Of a stretch of 64,000 nt of DNA, positions 25,975-34,574 are shown piece after piece. The stretch is from assembly GCA_947598325.1 (NCBI GenBank), contig CANQFD010000005.1, positions 1 through 64,000 on the forward strand, read 5' to 3'. The notes under the pieces are model-generated. The model was not told the origin of the DNA. It searched no databases and worked only from the letters and a program-made list of their open reading frames with translations. The position numbers and the translations under genes were made by a program. This DNA comes from an uncultured Bacilli bacterium (lineage in GTDB: Bacteria; Bacillota_I; Bacilli_A; RF39; UBA660). How positions within the stretch are numbered: position 1 is the first letter of the stretch; each line of letters starts with the position of its first letter.

Positions 25975-26709
25975 CTACTGACATACTCTTAAATATTCTT
26001 CTATTACTTCATTTGTTTTTCCATCTAGTCTAACATTACCCTCATATATCCAAATTGCTCTATCACATAATTTTTTGACTGACTCTAAACTGTGACTAAC
26101 AATAACGATAGTTTTGTTACTATTTTTTAACTCCATCAATTTATCAAAACATTTATCTTGAAAATGCTGATCACCTACAGCTAAAATTTCATCTATTAAT
26201 AATATTTCTGCATCTACATTAATTGCAACAGAGAATGCAAGTCTCATATACATACCTGATGAATAAGTTCTAACTGGAGTATCTATTAAATCGCCAAGTT
26301 CTGAAAATTCAATTATTTTTTCAACCCTTGAATCAATTTCACTTCTTGTAAGACCAAAGACTGAAGCATTAAAATAAATATTTTCTCTTCCTGTAAAATC
26401 AGGATGAAATCCTGCACCTAGTTCAAGAAGCGACGTTAATTTACCATTAGTTATAATGCTTCCCTTTGTCGGATAAATTATTTTAGTCATTAGTTTTAAT
26501 AAAGTAGATTTCCCACTTCCGTTAGTACCAACAAGTGCAACTGTTTCTCCTTTTCTTATATCTATATTAATATTTTTTAAAATTTGTCTATATTCTTTTT
26601 TATTTTTATTACCAAAAACTAATCTTTCTTTTAACGTATGAGGTTTATCAGAATTAAGTTTAAATCTCTTAGACATATTTAAAACTTTTATTGCTATATC
26701 TTTTTCCAT
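25975..26709 (-). CDS. ABC exporter ATPase (Wzt/TagH-like, no sugar-binding domain)
   Basis: This 244-residue ATPase has Walker A GTNGSGKST, the FTGRENIYFNASVFGL box typical of Wzt/TagH, signature SSGMYMRLAF, Walker B EILLIDE and the H-loop VSH. It is the energy subunit for the permease that follows. Wzt proteins that recognise a chain-end modification carry an extra C-terminal carbohydrate-binding domain; this one stops after the nucleotide-binding domain, as in the group of exporters that do not check chain length that way. AAGGAG lies before the ATG. It is the first gene of a four-gene unit. Confidence 0.9.
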   Translation of the reverse strand: MEKDIAIKVLNMSKRFKLNSDKPHTLKERLVFGNKNKKEYRQILKNINIDIRKGETVALVGTNGSGKSTLLKLMTKIIYPTKGSIITNGKLTSLLELGAGFHPDFTGRENIYFNASVFGLTRSEIDSRVEKIIEFSELGDLIDTPVRTYSSGMYMRLAFSVAINVDAEILLIDEILAVGDQHFQDKCFDKLMELKNSNKTIVIVSHSLESVKKLCDRAIWIYEGNVRLDGKTNEVIEEYLRVCQ

Positions 26710-26728
26710 ATCTATACTCCTTATTTAG

Positions 26729-26737
26729 ATTATATCA
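26729..26737 (-). promoter_or_regulatory. Extended -10 promoter of the ABC exporter operon
   Basis: TGATATAAT on the minus strand, about 20 nt before the ATG; the -35 region (TTTAAT) is poor. Confidence 0.5.
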
Positions 26738-26782
26738 AAAAAAGAAAGTTTATTAAACCCCCTTTGTAAATAATAGTAAACC

Positions 26783-28282
26783 TTAATTATGGTTACCCTT
26801 TTTCAAACTCGTTAATCTTCTTAATGGCTTTGTTATTTTCCAACTTTTACTATTCAATACTGAATTAAATTTTTTTGATACTGAATCAAAATTTTGTTCT
26901 AATTTAGAATAACTTTCATTTAAATTATTTATCTTTTCTTCTAAGTTAGCTATTTTTCTTTCTTTTTCACTTATGTCTAACGCAACACTTCTATATGAAA
27001 ATTCTATTATCTTATTTCTTTCTTCTTTACTAAGGTTATGTACACATTTTAAAATATAATCCTCTCTATCTTTTAAAGATAATTCTTTTAATTTATCTTT
27101 ATTGATATTTTTTTGTTTTAATATATAATCTAAATTATAATTATATATATCAATAATACTTGGATTTTTCATTCTAAATTGTATATATTTTTTATCGAAC
27201 ATAAGCTCATATGGTGTATACCAATAAAAGGTTAAGAAATTTAGCTTTTCTATTCCAATTTTTTCTTCTTCAAAATATTTTAAATTAGAAAATTTGGAAA
27301 ATGCTGTTGGTAAACTATCGTTTATGCTTATAATATTTTTACCATATAAAATAGTTTCATATCCTACATTTGATATATCGCATATTATTGTTTCACATTT
27401 TGAAATCCACTCAGGTGTATAAATAGATTTATCTAAAGTAAATTTAGTTGATATATTTTTATCTTTTGATGCAGGATGTTCTCTTACTAATACATCATCA
27501 CGATCAAATTCATTTGAAAGTCTTTTTAAAACTTCATCACTAGTCATTTTTGAATAAGCCTGTTCAAAAAAATCATTTTTTATACCTAAAGCATATCCTA
27601 TCTTATATTTAGGTATTGAATATAAGAATTTAATCATAGATAAAGCTTCTTTATTTAAAAATAAAGATAATAGTTCTTTTCTATTAAATAATAATTTTTC
27701 TTGTTTTTTAAATTCGTTATAGTATTTTTCTGTATACTTAGCGCTATCATATTTATTAAAAAATTGGAAATATCCTAATGTTGTATTATAATTTGTTCTC
27801 CTTATAGTTGACAATTCTAATTGTATTATTTTTATATTTCTTTTACTTGCTATTTTTTCAAGTGTAGGTAGCCAAACCCATGTTAATATTGCTTCTACTT
27901 TTTTATTGTTATCTTTTTCAATCGCATTTATTTTTTCTTCTATTATACATTCTATTTTTTCATTACTTTTTACTAATAAATCAACCCATGCATCACCTAC
28001 AGAATCATAATCAGAAATAATTTGTTCCTCTTCTTTAGTTGTAATAGAATACTTTTCATTTTTTTCTAAATCATTTTTTGTTGGTAATGAATAATCAAAT
28101 ACCTTTTGCCTTTGATCTGATTTTGCGCTATGATTTGGATCTACATCTAAAAAAAATTTTGATTGTGCTATAATATTGGTTTTATTTTTTAAACAAAAAT
28201 CCATAAACTTATAAAATACCCATTGATATGTTGGATACTCTTTGGAATATTCATCTAATGTAAATAAAAATGGAACAATCAT
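26783..28282 (-). CDS. Putative KpsS/KpsC-like glycan transferase, coiled-coil tail
   Basis: This protein has about 499 residues. The core (about 240-350) has VREHPASKDKN and CETIICDISNVGYETILYGKN. This recalls the substrate-binding region of KpsS/KpsC-type Kdo transferases or CDP-alcohol phosphotransferases (a histidine-proline basic motif, then a serine/aspartate box before G-x-E-x-x-x-x-G). A coiled coil follows (about 430-475), then LNSKSWKITKPLRRL, an end seen in other capsule transferases. It follows a CMP-sugar synthetase gene, so a CMP-activated donor is a reasonable guess. The start is uncertain: an ATG at 28282, 1 nt after the upstream stop, is preferred to a GTG at 28297. Assignment is tentative. 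Confidence 0.5.
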   Translation of the reverse strand: MIVPFLFTLDEYSKEYPTYQWVFYKFMDFCLKNKTNIIAQSKFFLDVDPNHSAKSDQRQKVFDYSLPTKNDLEKNEKYSITTKEEEQIISDYDSVGDAWVDLLVKSNEKIECIIEEKINAIEKDNNKKVEAILTWVWLPTLEKIASKRNIKIIQLELSTIRRTNYNTTLGYFQFFNKYDSAKYTEKYYNEFKKQEKLLFNRKELLSLFLNKEALSMIKFLYSIPKYKIGYALGIKNDFFEQAYSKMTSDEVLKRLSNEFDRDDVLVREHPASKDKNISTKFTLDKSIYTPEWISKCETIICDISNVGYETILYGKNIISINDSLPTAFSKFSNLKYFEEEKIGIEKLNFLTFYWYTPYELMFDKKYIQFRMKNPSIIDIYNYNLDYILKQKNINKDKLKELSLKDREDYILKCVHNLSKEERNKIIEFSYRSVALDISEKERKIANLEEKINNLNESYSKLEQNFDSVSKKFNSVLNSKSWKITKPLRRLTSLKKGNHN

Positions 28283-28283
28283 A

Positions 28284-28949
28284 TTATTTTTTCTCACTTT
28301 CTATATTATTTAGATTGTAAATAGCATCTGCAATTACAAAATCTTCTTCTTCATCTATATCAATTGCTTCAATTTTAGATACTTCAAGCATATATGGATT
28401 ACTTCCTATTCTTCTATTGTTATCTAATATTTCACTTTTTTTAAAAATATATAACCCACTAGTTTCTTCATAAATTGGTTCTATATCTTGAGTTCTTGGA
28501 ATATTATCTAAATCATAATTTAATGGCTTAAAATCTTTCCATAAAAAATTTTGTATTTTCTGAACTGTAAAAACTGAATCATACTCGCCATCAAGTATTA
28601 TATCAATTCCTTTTTCTATTGTTTCTGGTTTTATAAATGGTGCAGTTGCATGAGTAAGTAAATATATATCAGAATCTACATCATTTGCAAATGCAGTTAA
28701 AACTTCATTAATCTTTGTAGTATTTTGATCTAAATTGCTATTTCTCTTTAAAAATTTTACACCATCTGGTATATATTTTTTTATTTCTTCATTACTACAA
28801 TATACATATATTTCATCTATTTTTTTAACTTTTTTTAATGTGTCTAATATGTAATAACATAGTGGCTTGCCATTAGTAAATTCTCTAATATTTTTATTTT
28901 TTACTCTTTCACTATTCAATTTTATTGGTACTATTGCTGTTATTTTCAT
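28284..28949 (-). CDS. CMP-sugar acid synthetase (NeuA/KdsB-like cytidylyltransferase)
   Basis: This 221-residue nucleotidyltransferase has the cytidylyltransferase start IVPIKLNSERVKNKNI in place of the usual IPARGGSKRLPGKN. It also has CYYILDTLKK, TTKINEVL and THATAPFIKPETI, and closes with the IDIDEEEDFVIAD acidic box typical of acylneuraminate/Kdo cytidylyltransferases. It should activate a 2-keto sugar acid with CTP. GGAGG lies 7 nt before the ATG. It overlaps the preceding aldolase gene by 38 nt, a tight coupling that suggests both act on the same sugar. Confidence 0.85.
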   Translation of the reverse strand: MKITAIVPIKLNSERVKNKNIREFTNGKPLCYYILDTLKKVKKIDEIYVYCSNEEIKKYIPDGVKFLKRNSNLDQNTTKINEVLTAFANDVDSDIYLLTHATAPFIKPETIEKGIDIILDGEYDSVFTVQKIQNFLWKDFKPLNYDLDNIPRTQDIEPIYEETSGLYIFKKSEILDNNRRIGSNPYMLEVSKIEAIDIDEEEDFVIADAIYNLNNIESEKK

Positions 28950-30525
28950 TTTTTACCTCCATATATTTTGAATTTGTTATCCATTCTATAGTCATAATAT
29001 TTTTAAAATATTCTAAATTATTTCTCATTATATTATTCAAATAATCTATTTGTTTTCTATCAACAGTATAATATAAATTACTATCATAATGATTATTTTT
29101 AATATCAACATCAAAACCGTCAAAACCTGCTAAATATACTTTTTCTACTTTTAACTTTGATAAGATTTTTAAAAGCATTAATAGTGCATTATCAATCTTA
29201 GCATCAGATACTAAACAAGAATTATAATCGAATATAATTTTTTTATCTGTATTTATGTTTGAAATATTTGATGTTAAAATCATTTTACCATTATAATCTT
29301 CTAAATTTATTTTTTTATACCTTTTTTTATTACTTGTAAATATAAAATCAAATTTAAAGTTATCATTTATATGATTTACTAATATAGTAATAATATTTTC
29401 TCTCTTTTGATATTTTTGTATTCTAGATATATTCTTATTTATAGAGTTACCTGGTCCTATTAACAAAATTTCTTTATTATTAATAATTTCTTTAAGAATT
29501 TTATAAGAATTTTCATCATCAAATGAATTATTCATATAGTCATAATATAATTTTTCTATATAGGATTTATCATAATTGTATCTTTTTTTATCATCAATAT
29601 TACTTAATATATTTTTTATATCTAAAACGTTAATAGTCTGTTTATCCATTAAATATTTACTATAATTTGGATGACAATTAAGTATAGCTGATAAATAATA
29701 TTCTATTGAGTATCCCCAATAAATCTCTTGTTTAATAACTGAAATTATATTGGATATTATATCAAAAATAGGATCAAGAATATATTTAGAATTATTTATA
29801 AATTGTAAAATTAATTCACTGCAAAGATTCCCTGCACCTCTTCCCATACCATATATAGAAGAATCTATTATAATTAAATCGTTATTAGAATAATTTATAA
29901 AATCACATGTATTTGATAAAGCTAGTTGTAAATTATTATGTGAATGAAATCCAACTGCAATAGTTTTTTCTAAATATGTATTTGTTAAATCTGAAAAATG
30001 ATGTATATCTTTTTTTCTCATAACACCAAAACTGTCAACTATGTAAAATGCATATGGTTTAATTTCATTTACTTTTTTTATTAAATCTATAAACTCTTCA
30101 TCGCTATAGCTTACAGAAACCATTGGTTGCATAAATAGTAAATAGCCTTTTTCTTTGATCTTTTTTGCATCATCTAATGCAGAATTTATATCTTTTTTAT
30201 GAAAAGCTAGTCTTATACCACAAAATTTAGAATTAGGATTGTAATTTTCTAATGAATCAATATCAAAATCCCCATAGTTAATCATTACTATACTACTTTT
30301 ATTATCAGTACACAATTTTATACTTGATTGGTTATTATATTTTGTATAATTTAGATCATATATACGTTTTGAATCTAAATATCCTAATTCAATAAAATCA
30401 ATTTTAGACTTTTTTAAACCATCATATATTTCTTTTATATTATCGAAACCAAAATTCCAATTATTTACATATCCACCATCTCTAAGTGTGCAATCCAAAA
30501 TTTTAATATTTTTATCCTGTTTCAT
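28912..30525 (-). CDS. DRE-TIM aldolase fused to a C-terminal MptE/sialyltransferase-like domain
   Basis: This protein has 537 residues. The N-terminal domain (about 7-280) is a DRE-TIM metallolyase: LDCTLRDGGYVNNW (10-23), with metal-binding H194 and H196 in GFHSHNNLQLA and GMGRGAGNL later. It resembles 4-hydroxy-2-oxovalerate aldolase (pyruvate-type aldol chemistry). A second domain (about 350-510) has ILLIGPGNSI, VNH, FIFTSNKKRY and VYLAGFDGFD, like DUF115/MptE or CST-type sialyltransferase folds. With the cytidylyltransferase it could make and activate a 2-keto-3-deoxy sugar acid. The ATG at 30525 has AGAGG 8 nt upstream; a longer frame to 30615 would cross the terminator and the GH25 gene. 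Confidence 0.72.
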   Translation of the reverse strand: MKQDKNIKILDCTLRDGGYVNNWNFGFDNIKEIYDGLKKSKIDFIELGYLDSKRIYDLNYTKYNNQSSIKLCTDNKSSIVMINYGDFDIDSLENYNPNSKFCGIRLAFHKKDINSALDDAKKIKEKGYLLFMQPMVSVSYSDEEFIDLIKKVNEIKPYAFYIVDSFGVMRKKDIHHFSDLTNTYLEKTIAVGFHSHNNLQLALSNTCDFINYSNNDLIIIDSSIYGMGRGAGNLCSELILQFINNSKYILDPIFDIISNIISVIKQEIYWGYSIEYYLSAILNCHPNYSKYLMDKQTINVLDIKNILSNIDDKKRYNYDKSYIEKLYYDYMNNSFDDENSYKILKEIINNKEILLIGPGNSINKNISRIQKYQKRENIITILVNHINDNFKFDFIFTSNKKRYKKINLEDYNGKMILTSNISNINTDKKIIFDYNSCLVSDAKIDNALLMLLKILSKLKVEKVYLAGFDGFDVDIKNNHYDSNLYYTVDRKQIDYLNNIMRNNLEYFKNIMTIEWITNSKYMEVKNENNSNSTNKIE

Positions 30526-30547
30526 ACCAATACCTCTAATATAATTT

Positions 30548-30553
30548 ATTATA
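30548..30553 (-). promoter_or_regulatory. Possible -10 box for the aldolase/CMP-sugar genes
   Basis: TATAAT on the minus strand, 22 nt before the aldolase ATG and just after the GH25 terminator; the -35 (TTTATT at 17 nt) is weak. Confidence 0.4.
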
Positions 30554-30571
30554 TCATTATTTAGTTTAAAA

Positions 30572-30600
30572 ATAAAGAAAAAAAAGTTGGTAACCCAACT
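30572..30600 (-). terminator. Terminator after the GH25 lysozyme gene
   Basis: Stem AGTTGG (30585-30590) with CCAACT (30595-30600), a 4-nt loop, then a long T-run on the minus strand (30572-30584). It begins directly after the stop codon. Confidence 0.75.
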
Positions 30601-30601
30601 C

Positions 30602-32851
30602 TTATAAAAATACACTTATATCTACGCTTGATGTTCCAGTTATATAGCTCATATATGGCCATGTTGCACTACTAGTATATTGCCATCCTATCCAATTTCC
30701 TGAATATTGATTCGTATGATAATACTGTGCAACCCATACCGGATAATTTCTAATTGTTTCACTATTAAGTCTACCATTTGGAGTATCTAACCATGTACAA
30801 CTGCCATAAATTCCAACATTTGAATATCCCCTATTTCTCAAAGTATTTGCAAATATACTTAAAGTTATTGAATATAAGCCTGCATCATAAGATACCCCTC
30901 TCCAAGATGTAATTTCTGCATCAAAGAAAATTGGCATTGATAACTCTGAACTTGAAACACCTCTTGAAGCTAATACATCTGCAACAAAATTTGCCTCTTT
31001 CTCGGCAGCAAACTCTGTTTGTGCGTATGTAAATAAATATATACTATATGGTATTCCAAGTCTTCTTACTGCTGCTAAATTATATTCAAACTGTGAATCC
31101 ATAACACAATCATCTGTTCTAGATGTTCCATAACCGATTCTTAAAATTGCACCATCGATACTTCCAGATGCCCATAATCCATCCCAATCAACATGTTGAT
31201 AATCAGATACATCGATTATAGTTTTTACATTTCTTCTTAATAATTCACCTGTTGTAAAATCAAACCAGCAACGAACTCCTTCAACTTTTTGTACACCTTT
31301 AGCTATTGATCCATTTAGATAATAATAATATGTTTTTCCATTAATATCTCTAAATCCTGTTTTTAATACACCATCTGTTCCAAAATCATAATCTACGCCG
31401 CCTATGTTTTGAATTCCTACTAATAATACTCCATCAGTATCTGCATAATATGTTTTATTTTCTAAAGATGTAACAAAGCTATTTTTAAACATTTTATAAG
31501 AAGCTTCTCCAAAGAAATATACTTTATTATTATAGCTTTGAACACCTGTTTTTAGTACACCATCTACTCCTGCATAATAAGTTAAGCCAGCCATTGATGT
31601 TACTAGACAATCCTTAAACATTTTGTATGTATTTTCTCCAAAAAAATATACTTTATTATTATAGCTTTGAACACCTGTTTTTAGTATACCATTTGCCCCT
31701 GCATAATATGTTAAACCCTCTGTTGAAGTTACTAAGCAATTTTTAAACATTTTGTGTGTATTTTCTCCAAAGAAATATACTTTATTATTATAATTTTGAA
31801 CACCTGTTTTTAGTACACCATCTTCACCTGCATAATAAGTTAAGCCGGCCATTGATGTTACTAGACAATCTTTAAACATTTTGTATGTATTTTCTCCAAA
31901 GAAATATGCTTTTCCATCTACTACTTGATATCCTCTTTGCATTACTCCATTATCATCAAAATAATAACTTTGTCCCTTATAATCTATTATTCCTGTTTGT
32001 AATACTCCATTGGCATCCGGATAATATGTTAGTCCTGATATTGATGTTACTAAACAATCTTTAAACATTTTATAAGAAGCTTCTCCAAAGAAATACTTTT
32101 TTCCATTTACTGTCTGCACTCCGCTTCTTCTTATTCCATTGTTATCAAAATAATAGCTTTGTCCTTCATAATTTACTATTCCTGTTTGTAATACTCCATT
32201 GGCATCTGGATAATATGTATTCCCTGCTAATGACGCTACTAAACAATCTTTAAACATTTTATAAGAAGCTTCTCCAAAGAAATACTTTTTTCCATTTACT
32301 GTCTGCACTCCGCTTCTTCTTATTCCATTATTATCAAAATAATAGCTTTGTCCTTTATAGTCTATTATTCCTGTTTGTAATACTCCATTCGCATCTGGAT
32401 AATATGTATTTCCTGCTAATGATGTTACTAAACAATTCTTAAACATTTTATAAGAAGCTTCTCCAAAGAAATATTTTTTTCCATTTACTACTTGATATCC
32501 TCTTTGCTTTATTCCATTAATATAATAGTATGTATTCCCATCATCTTCAACTATTAAACCATTTTTAATTTGTGATTGAAGAAGATTATTTTGTATACTA
32601 TTAGAATTAGTTGATACTTCTTGATTATTTGATTGTTGCTGTATTGGTTCGTCTAATTCATCTATAACTTCTTCATTTTCATTAATAGGAGTTTCAGTTT
32701 CTAAATTTACCTGATTTTCACTAGCATTATCTATTACATCTTCACTTATGTTATCTTCTAAACTATCTAATGGGTCTTCTGCATATGCGACTGAAATCAT
32801 CATAAAGCTACAGATAAAAGTAAATAAAAATGATTTTAGAATTTTTCTCAT
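30602..32851 (-). CDS. Secreted GH25 lysozyme with cell-wall-binding repeats
   Basis: This 749-residue protein has a signal peptide (to about 24) and an acidic, Q/N/E-rich linker (to about 90). About seven copies of a repeat around YFFGE-x-YKMFK-x-x-V-TS follow (about 125-545). The first three copies are 63 residues long and the next four are 43. A GH25 muramidase domain covers about 555-749 (IIDVSDYQHVDW, RIGYG, FFDAEITSW). It cleaves the peptidoglycan glycan strand. The repeats are of the glucan/choline-binding (CW) type and should hold the enzyme to the wall glycan. AGGAGG precedes the ATG. It sits in the middle of the glycan locus with its own promoter and terminator. Confidence 0.92.
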   Translation of the reverse strand: MRKILKSFLFTFICSFMMISVAYAEDPLDSLEDNISEDVIDNASENQVNLETETPINENEEVIDELDEPIQQQSNNQEVSTNSNSIQNNLLQSQIKNGLIVEDDGNTYYYINGIKQRGYQVVNGKKYFFGEASYKMFKNCLVTSLAGNTYYPDANGVLQTGIIDYKGQSYYFDNNGIRRSGVQTVNGKKYFFGEASYKMFKDCLVASLAGNTYYPDANGVLQTGIVNYEGQSYYFDNNGIRRSGVQTVNGKKYFFGEASYKMFKDCLVTSISGLTYYPDANGVLQTGIIDYKGQSYYFDDNGVMQRGYQVVDGKAYFFGENTYKMFKDCLVTSMAGLTYYAGEDGVLKTGVQNYNNKVYFFGENTHKMFKNCLVTSTEGLTYYAGANGILKTGVQSYNNKVYFFGENTYKMFKDCLVTSMAGLTYYAGVDGVLKTGVQSYNNKVYFFGEASYKMFKNSFVTSLENKTYYADTDGVLLVGIQNIGGVDYDFGTDGVLKTGFRDINGKTYYYYLNGSIAKGVQKVEGVRCWFDFTTGELLRRNVKTIIDVSDYQHVDWDGLWASGSIDGAILRIGYGTSRTDDCVMDSQFEYNLAAVRRLGIPYSIYLFTYAQTEFAAEKEANFVADVLASRGVSSSELSMPIFFDAEITSWRGVSYDAGLYSITLSIFANTLRNRGYSNVGIYGSCTWLDTPNGRLNSETIRNYPVWVAQYYHTNQYSGNWIGWQYTSSATWPYMSYITGTSSVDISVFL
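31480..32510 (-). repeat. Tandem DNA repeats within the GH25 gene
   Basis: Near-identical direct repeats encode the wall-binding modules. Three have a period of about 189 bp (upstream half of the array) and four about 129 bp (downstream half). Long stretches are identical at the nucleotide level, so copy number may change by recombination or misassemble with short reads. Confidence 0.85.
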
Positions 32852-32869
32852 ACTATACCTCCTGCATTA

Positions 32870-32878
32870 ATTATAACA
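32870..32878 (-). promoter_or_regulatory. Extended -10 promoter of the GH25 gene
   Basis: TGTTATAAT on the minus strand, about 20 nt before the ATG; no -35 box at the expected distance. Confidence 0.5.
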
Positions 32879-32883
32879 TAGGC

Positions 32884-32922
32884 ATCAAAAAAAGTATACA
32901 ATTAACCCCTTAGTATACTTTT
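32884..32922 (-). terminator. Terminator after the SGNH hydrolase gene
   Basis: A 10-bp perfect stem (32890-32899 with 32913-32922), a loop containing the stop codon, and T7 on the minus strand. Confidence 0.75.
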
Positions 32923-33579
32923 CTTTACAATATTTGTAATTATTTTATATCCTTCATCATTTGGATGAAGTCCATCATCTGAAAATTTTTCATCTAATAC
33001 TTTATCTTCATTTAATAAATGGCTATATAAATCAATGTATATGTAATTATTTTTTTTACATATTTCTTTTATTTTATTATTGACATTTTCTATTTTTTCT
33101 CTCATTTCATTTGCATCTGGAACAGATGGATAATATTCATTTTTCCATTTATTGTTAATTGGATAGATAGATTGAATATATATTTTACAAGTTGGTAATT
33201 TTTGATTTATTTCTTTTGTTAATTTTTCTATATCTTTATATACATCATCATTATTATCATATAACAAATCATTTATTCCTATTAATAAAATTACTTTAGA
33301 TGGATTATATCTATAAACTCTATTATTCATATCGTCTAATATATCATGTACCCTATTACCATTTTTACCACTATTTACAACTGGTAAGTCTTTATAATAT
33401 TTTTCTAAGTTATAAAAATCAATTATAGAATCTCCTAAAAATAAATAATTTTGATTAACAATTTCTTTTTTTGTTATTTTATTAACAACACAATTTTTAT
33501 TTTGATATTCATGAAATGAAAAAATCAAAGTAAATACAAGTAATAATGTTAAAATTCTATAAATTATTAATCTTTTCAT
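32902..33579 (-). CDS. Membrane-anchored SGNH/GDSL hydrolase
   Basis: This 225-residue protein has an N-terminal membrane anchor or signal (about 4-20). The SGNH blocks follow: block I FLGDSIID with the catalytic serine, block II with the NSGKNGNR glycine/asparagine, block III LIGINDLL, and block V SDDGLHPNDEG with catalytic Asp and His. It is probably an esterase or acylhydrolase outside the membrane, possibly removing or transferring acetyl groups on the surface glycan alongside the acyltransferase at 5964. The ATG at 33579 has AGGTGG a few bases upstream; an earlier frame start overlaps the promoter. Confidence 0.85.
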   Translation of the reverse strand: MKRLIIYRILTLLLVFTLIFSFHEYQNKNCVVNKITKKEIVNQNYLFLGDSIIDFYNLEKYYKDLPVVNSGKNGNRVHDILDDMNNRVYRYNPSKVILLIGINDLLYDNNDDVYKDIEKLTKEINQKLPTCKIYIQSIYPINNKWKNEYYPSVPDANEMREKIENVNNKIKEICKKNNYIYIDLYSHLLNEDKVLDEKFSDDGLHPNDEGYKIITNIVKKSILRG

Positions 33580-33594
33580 AAAACCACCTTTTCT

Positions 33595-33603
33595 AGTATA
33601 ACA
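33595..33603 (-). promoter_or_regulatory. Extended -10 promoter of the SGNH hydrolase gene
   Basis: TGTTATACT on the minus strand, about 16 nt before the ATG; no -35 box. Confidence 0.4.
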
Positions 33604-33612
33604 CATAAAAAA

Positions 33613-33637
33613 TAAAAAAAGTATATTTTTATATACT
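33613..33637 (-). terminator. Terminator after rmlD
   Basis: AT-rich 7-bp stem (33620-33626 with 33631-33637) and a long T-run on the minus strand; the TAG stop codon at 33636 is in the stem. Confidence 0.6.
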
Positions 33638-34517
33638 ATTTTTTAGCTAGAGTCAATTTCTTTTCAGACAATTCTTTTAAATATCTTTTTACTGCATCTT
33701 CATATGGTGGTAAGAGATCAAAATCATTATCAACAAGAGATATTTTACTTAATTGTGAATTTAGTGGTCTTGGAGCTTTTGTTTTATAATTTTGTGTTAA
33801 AATTGGTAATACATCTATATTTATATTATTTGATGAAAATATATATTTTGAAAAATAATACCAAGATGTATATCCATAATTACTGGCATGATATATTCCG
33901 TACCTTTCTGTATATGCCATATCAACCAATAATTTTGCTAAATCAACCGTATATGTAGGAGATCCATATTGATCACTTATTACTTTTAATTGATTTTTTG
34001 TTTTGGCTAAATCAAGCATAGTCTTTACAAAATTATTACCATTTTTACCAAAAACCCATGAGGTTCTAACAATAAAATGTTTATCATACTGCTTTGTTAT
34101 AAGTTCTCCCATCCTCTTTGTTTTTCCGTATATATTGATTGGATTAGTTTTATCATAAATATCATAATTTTCACTAGAATCCTTTGTTCCATCAAATACG
34201 TAATCTGTACTTATATATATTAATTTTGCTCCTACAGTTTTTGCGGCATTTACTATATTTCTTGTACCATTTACATTAACATTATAACAATTATTAACAT
34301 CTTCTTCTGCATTATCTACTGCAGTATATGCTGCGCAGTGAATTATTACATCTGGTTTATAATTAAGTATAACTCTATCAACTTCCCATGAATTAGTTAT
34401 ATCCATTTGTTTAGATGTAGGCGCTAATATATTTTCATCTGATACACCTCTTTTCTGTAATTCCCTAACAACATCATAGCCTAGTTGCCCTGTTACTCCT
34501 GTTACTAAAAATTTCAT
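33636..34517 (-). CDS. rmlD: dTDP-4-dehydrorhamnose reductase
   Basis: This 293-residue extended SDR has the cofactor motif TGVTGQLGYDV, CAAYTAVDNAE, STDYVFDG, catalytic YGKTKRMGE and RTSWVFG, the standard RmlD pattern. It makes dTDP-L-rhamnose from dTDP-4-keto-rhamnose. RmlA, RmlB and RmlC are not in the window. Two rhamnosyltransferase-like genes lie just upstream in the same direction, so rhamnose probably enters the surface polymer. It has its own extended -10 promoter and AGGGAGG ribosome site. Confidence 0.92.
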   Translation of the reverse strand: MKFLVTGVTGQLGYDVVRELQKRGVSDENILAPTSKQMDITNSWEVDRVILNYKPDVIIHCAAYTAVDNAEEDVNNCYNVNVNGTRNIVNAAKTVGAKLIYISTDYVFDGTKDSSENYDIYDKTNPINIYGKTKRMGELITKQYDKHFIVRTSWVFGKNGNNFVKTMLDLAKTKNQLKVISDQYGSPTYTVDLAKLLVDMAYTERYGIYHASNYGYTSWYYFSKYIFSSNNINIDVLPILTQNYKTKAPRPLNSQLSKISLVDNDFDLLPPYEDAVKRYLKELSEKKLTLAKK

Positions 34518-34540
34518 TATATTACCTCCCTATATAAATT

Positions 34541-34549
34541 ATTATAACA
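34541..34549 (-). promoter_or_regulatory. Extended -10 promoter of rmlD
   Basis: TGTTATAAT on the minus strand, about 24 nt before the ATG; no -35 box. Confidence 0.5.
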
Positions 34550-34574
34550 AAAAAAGAAAACAATGGTATCCTAT

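Noticed and set aside
30526-30615. N-terminal extension of the aldolase fusion
   Set aside because: It crosses the GH25 terminator and stop region; the ATG at 30525 has a good ribosome site.
31480-32510. Regularly spaced repeats resembling a CRISPR array
   Set aside because: The repeats are in frame, of 189 and 129 bp period, and encode wall-binding modules of the GH25 protein.
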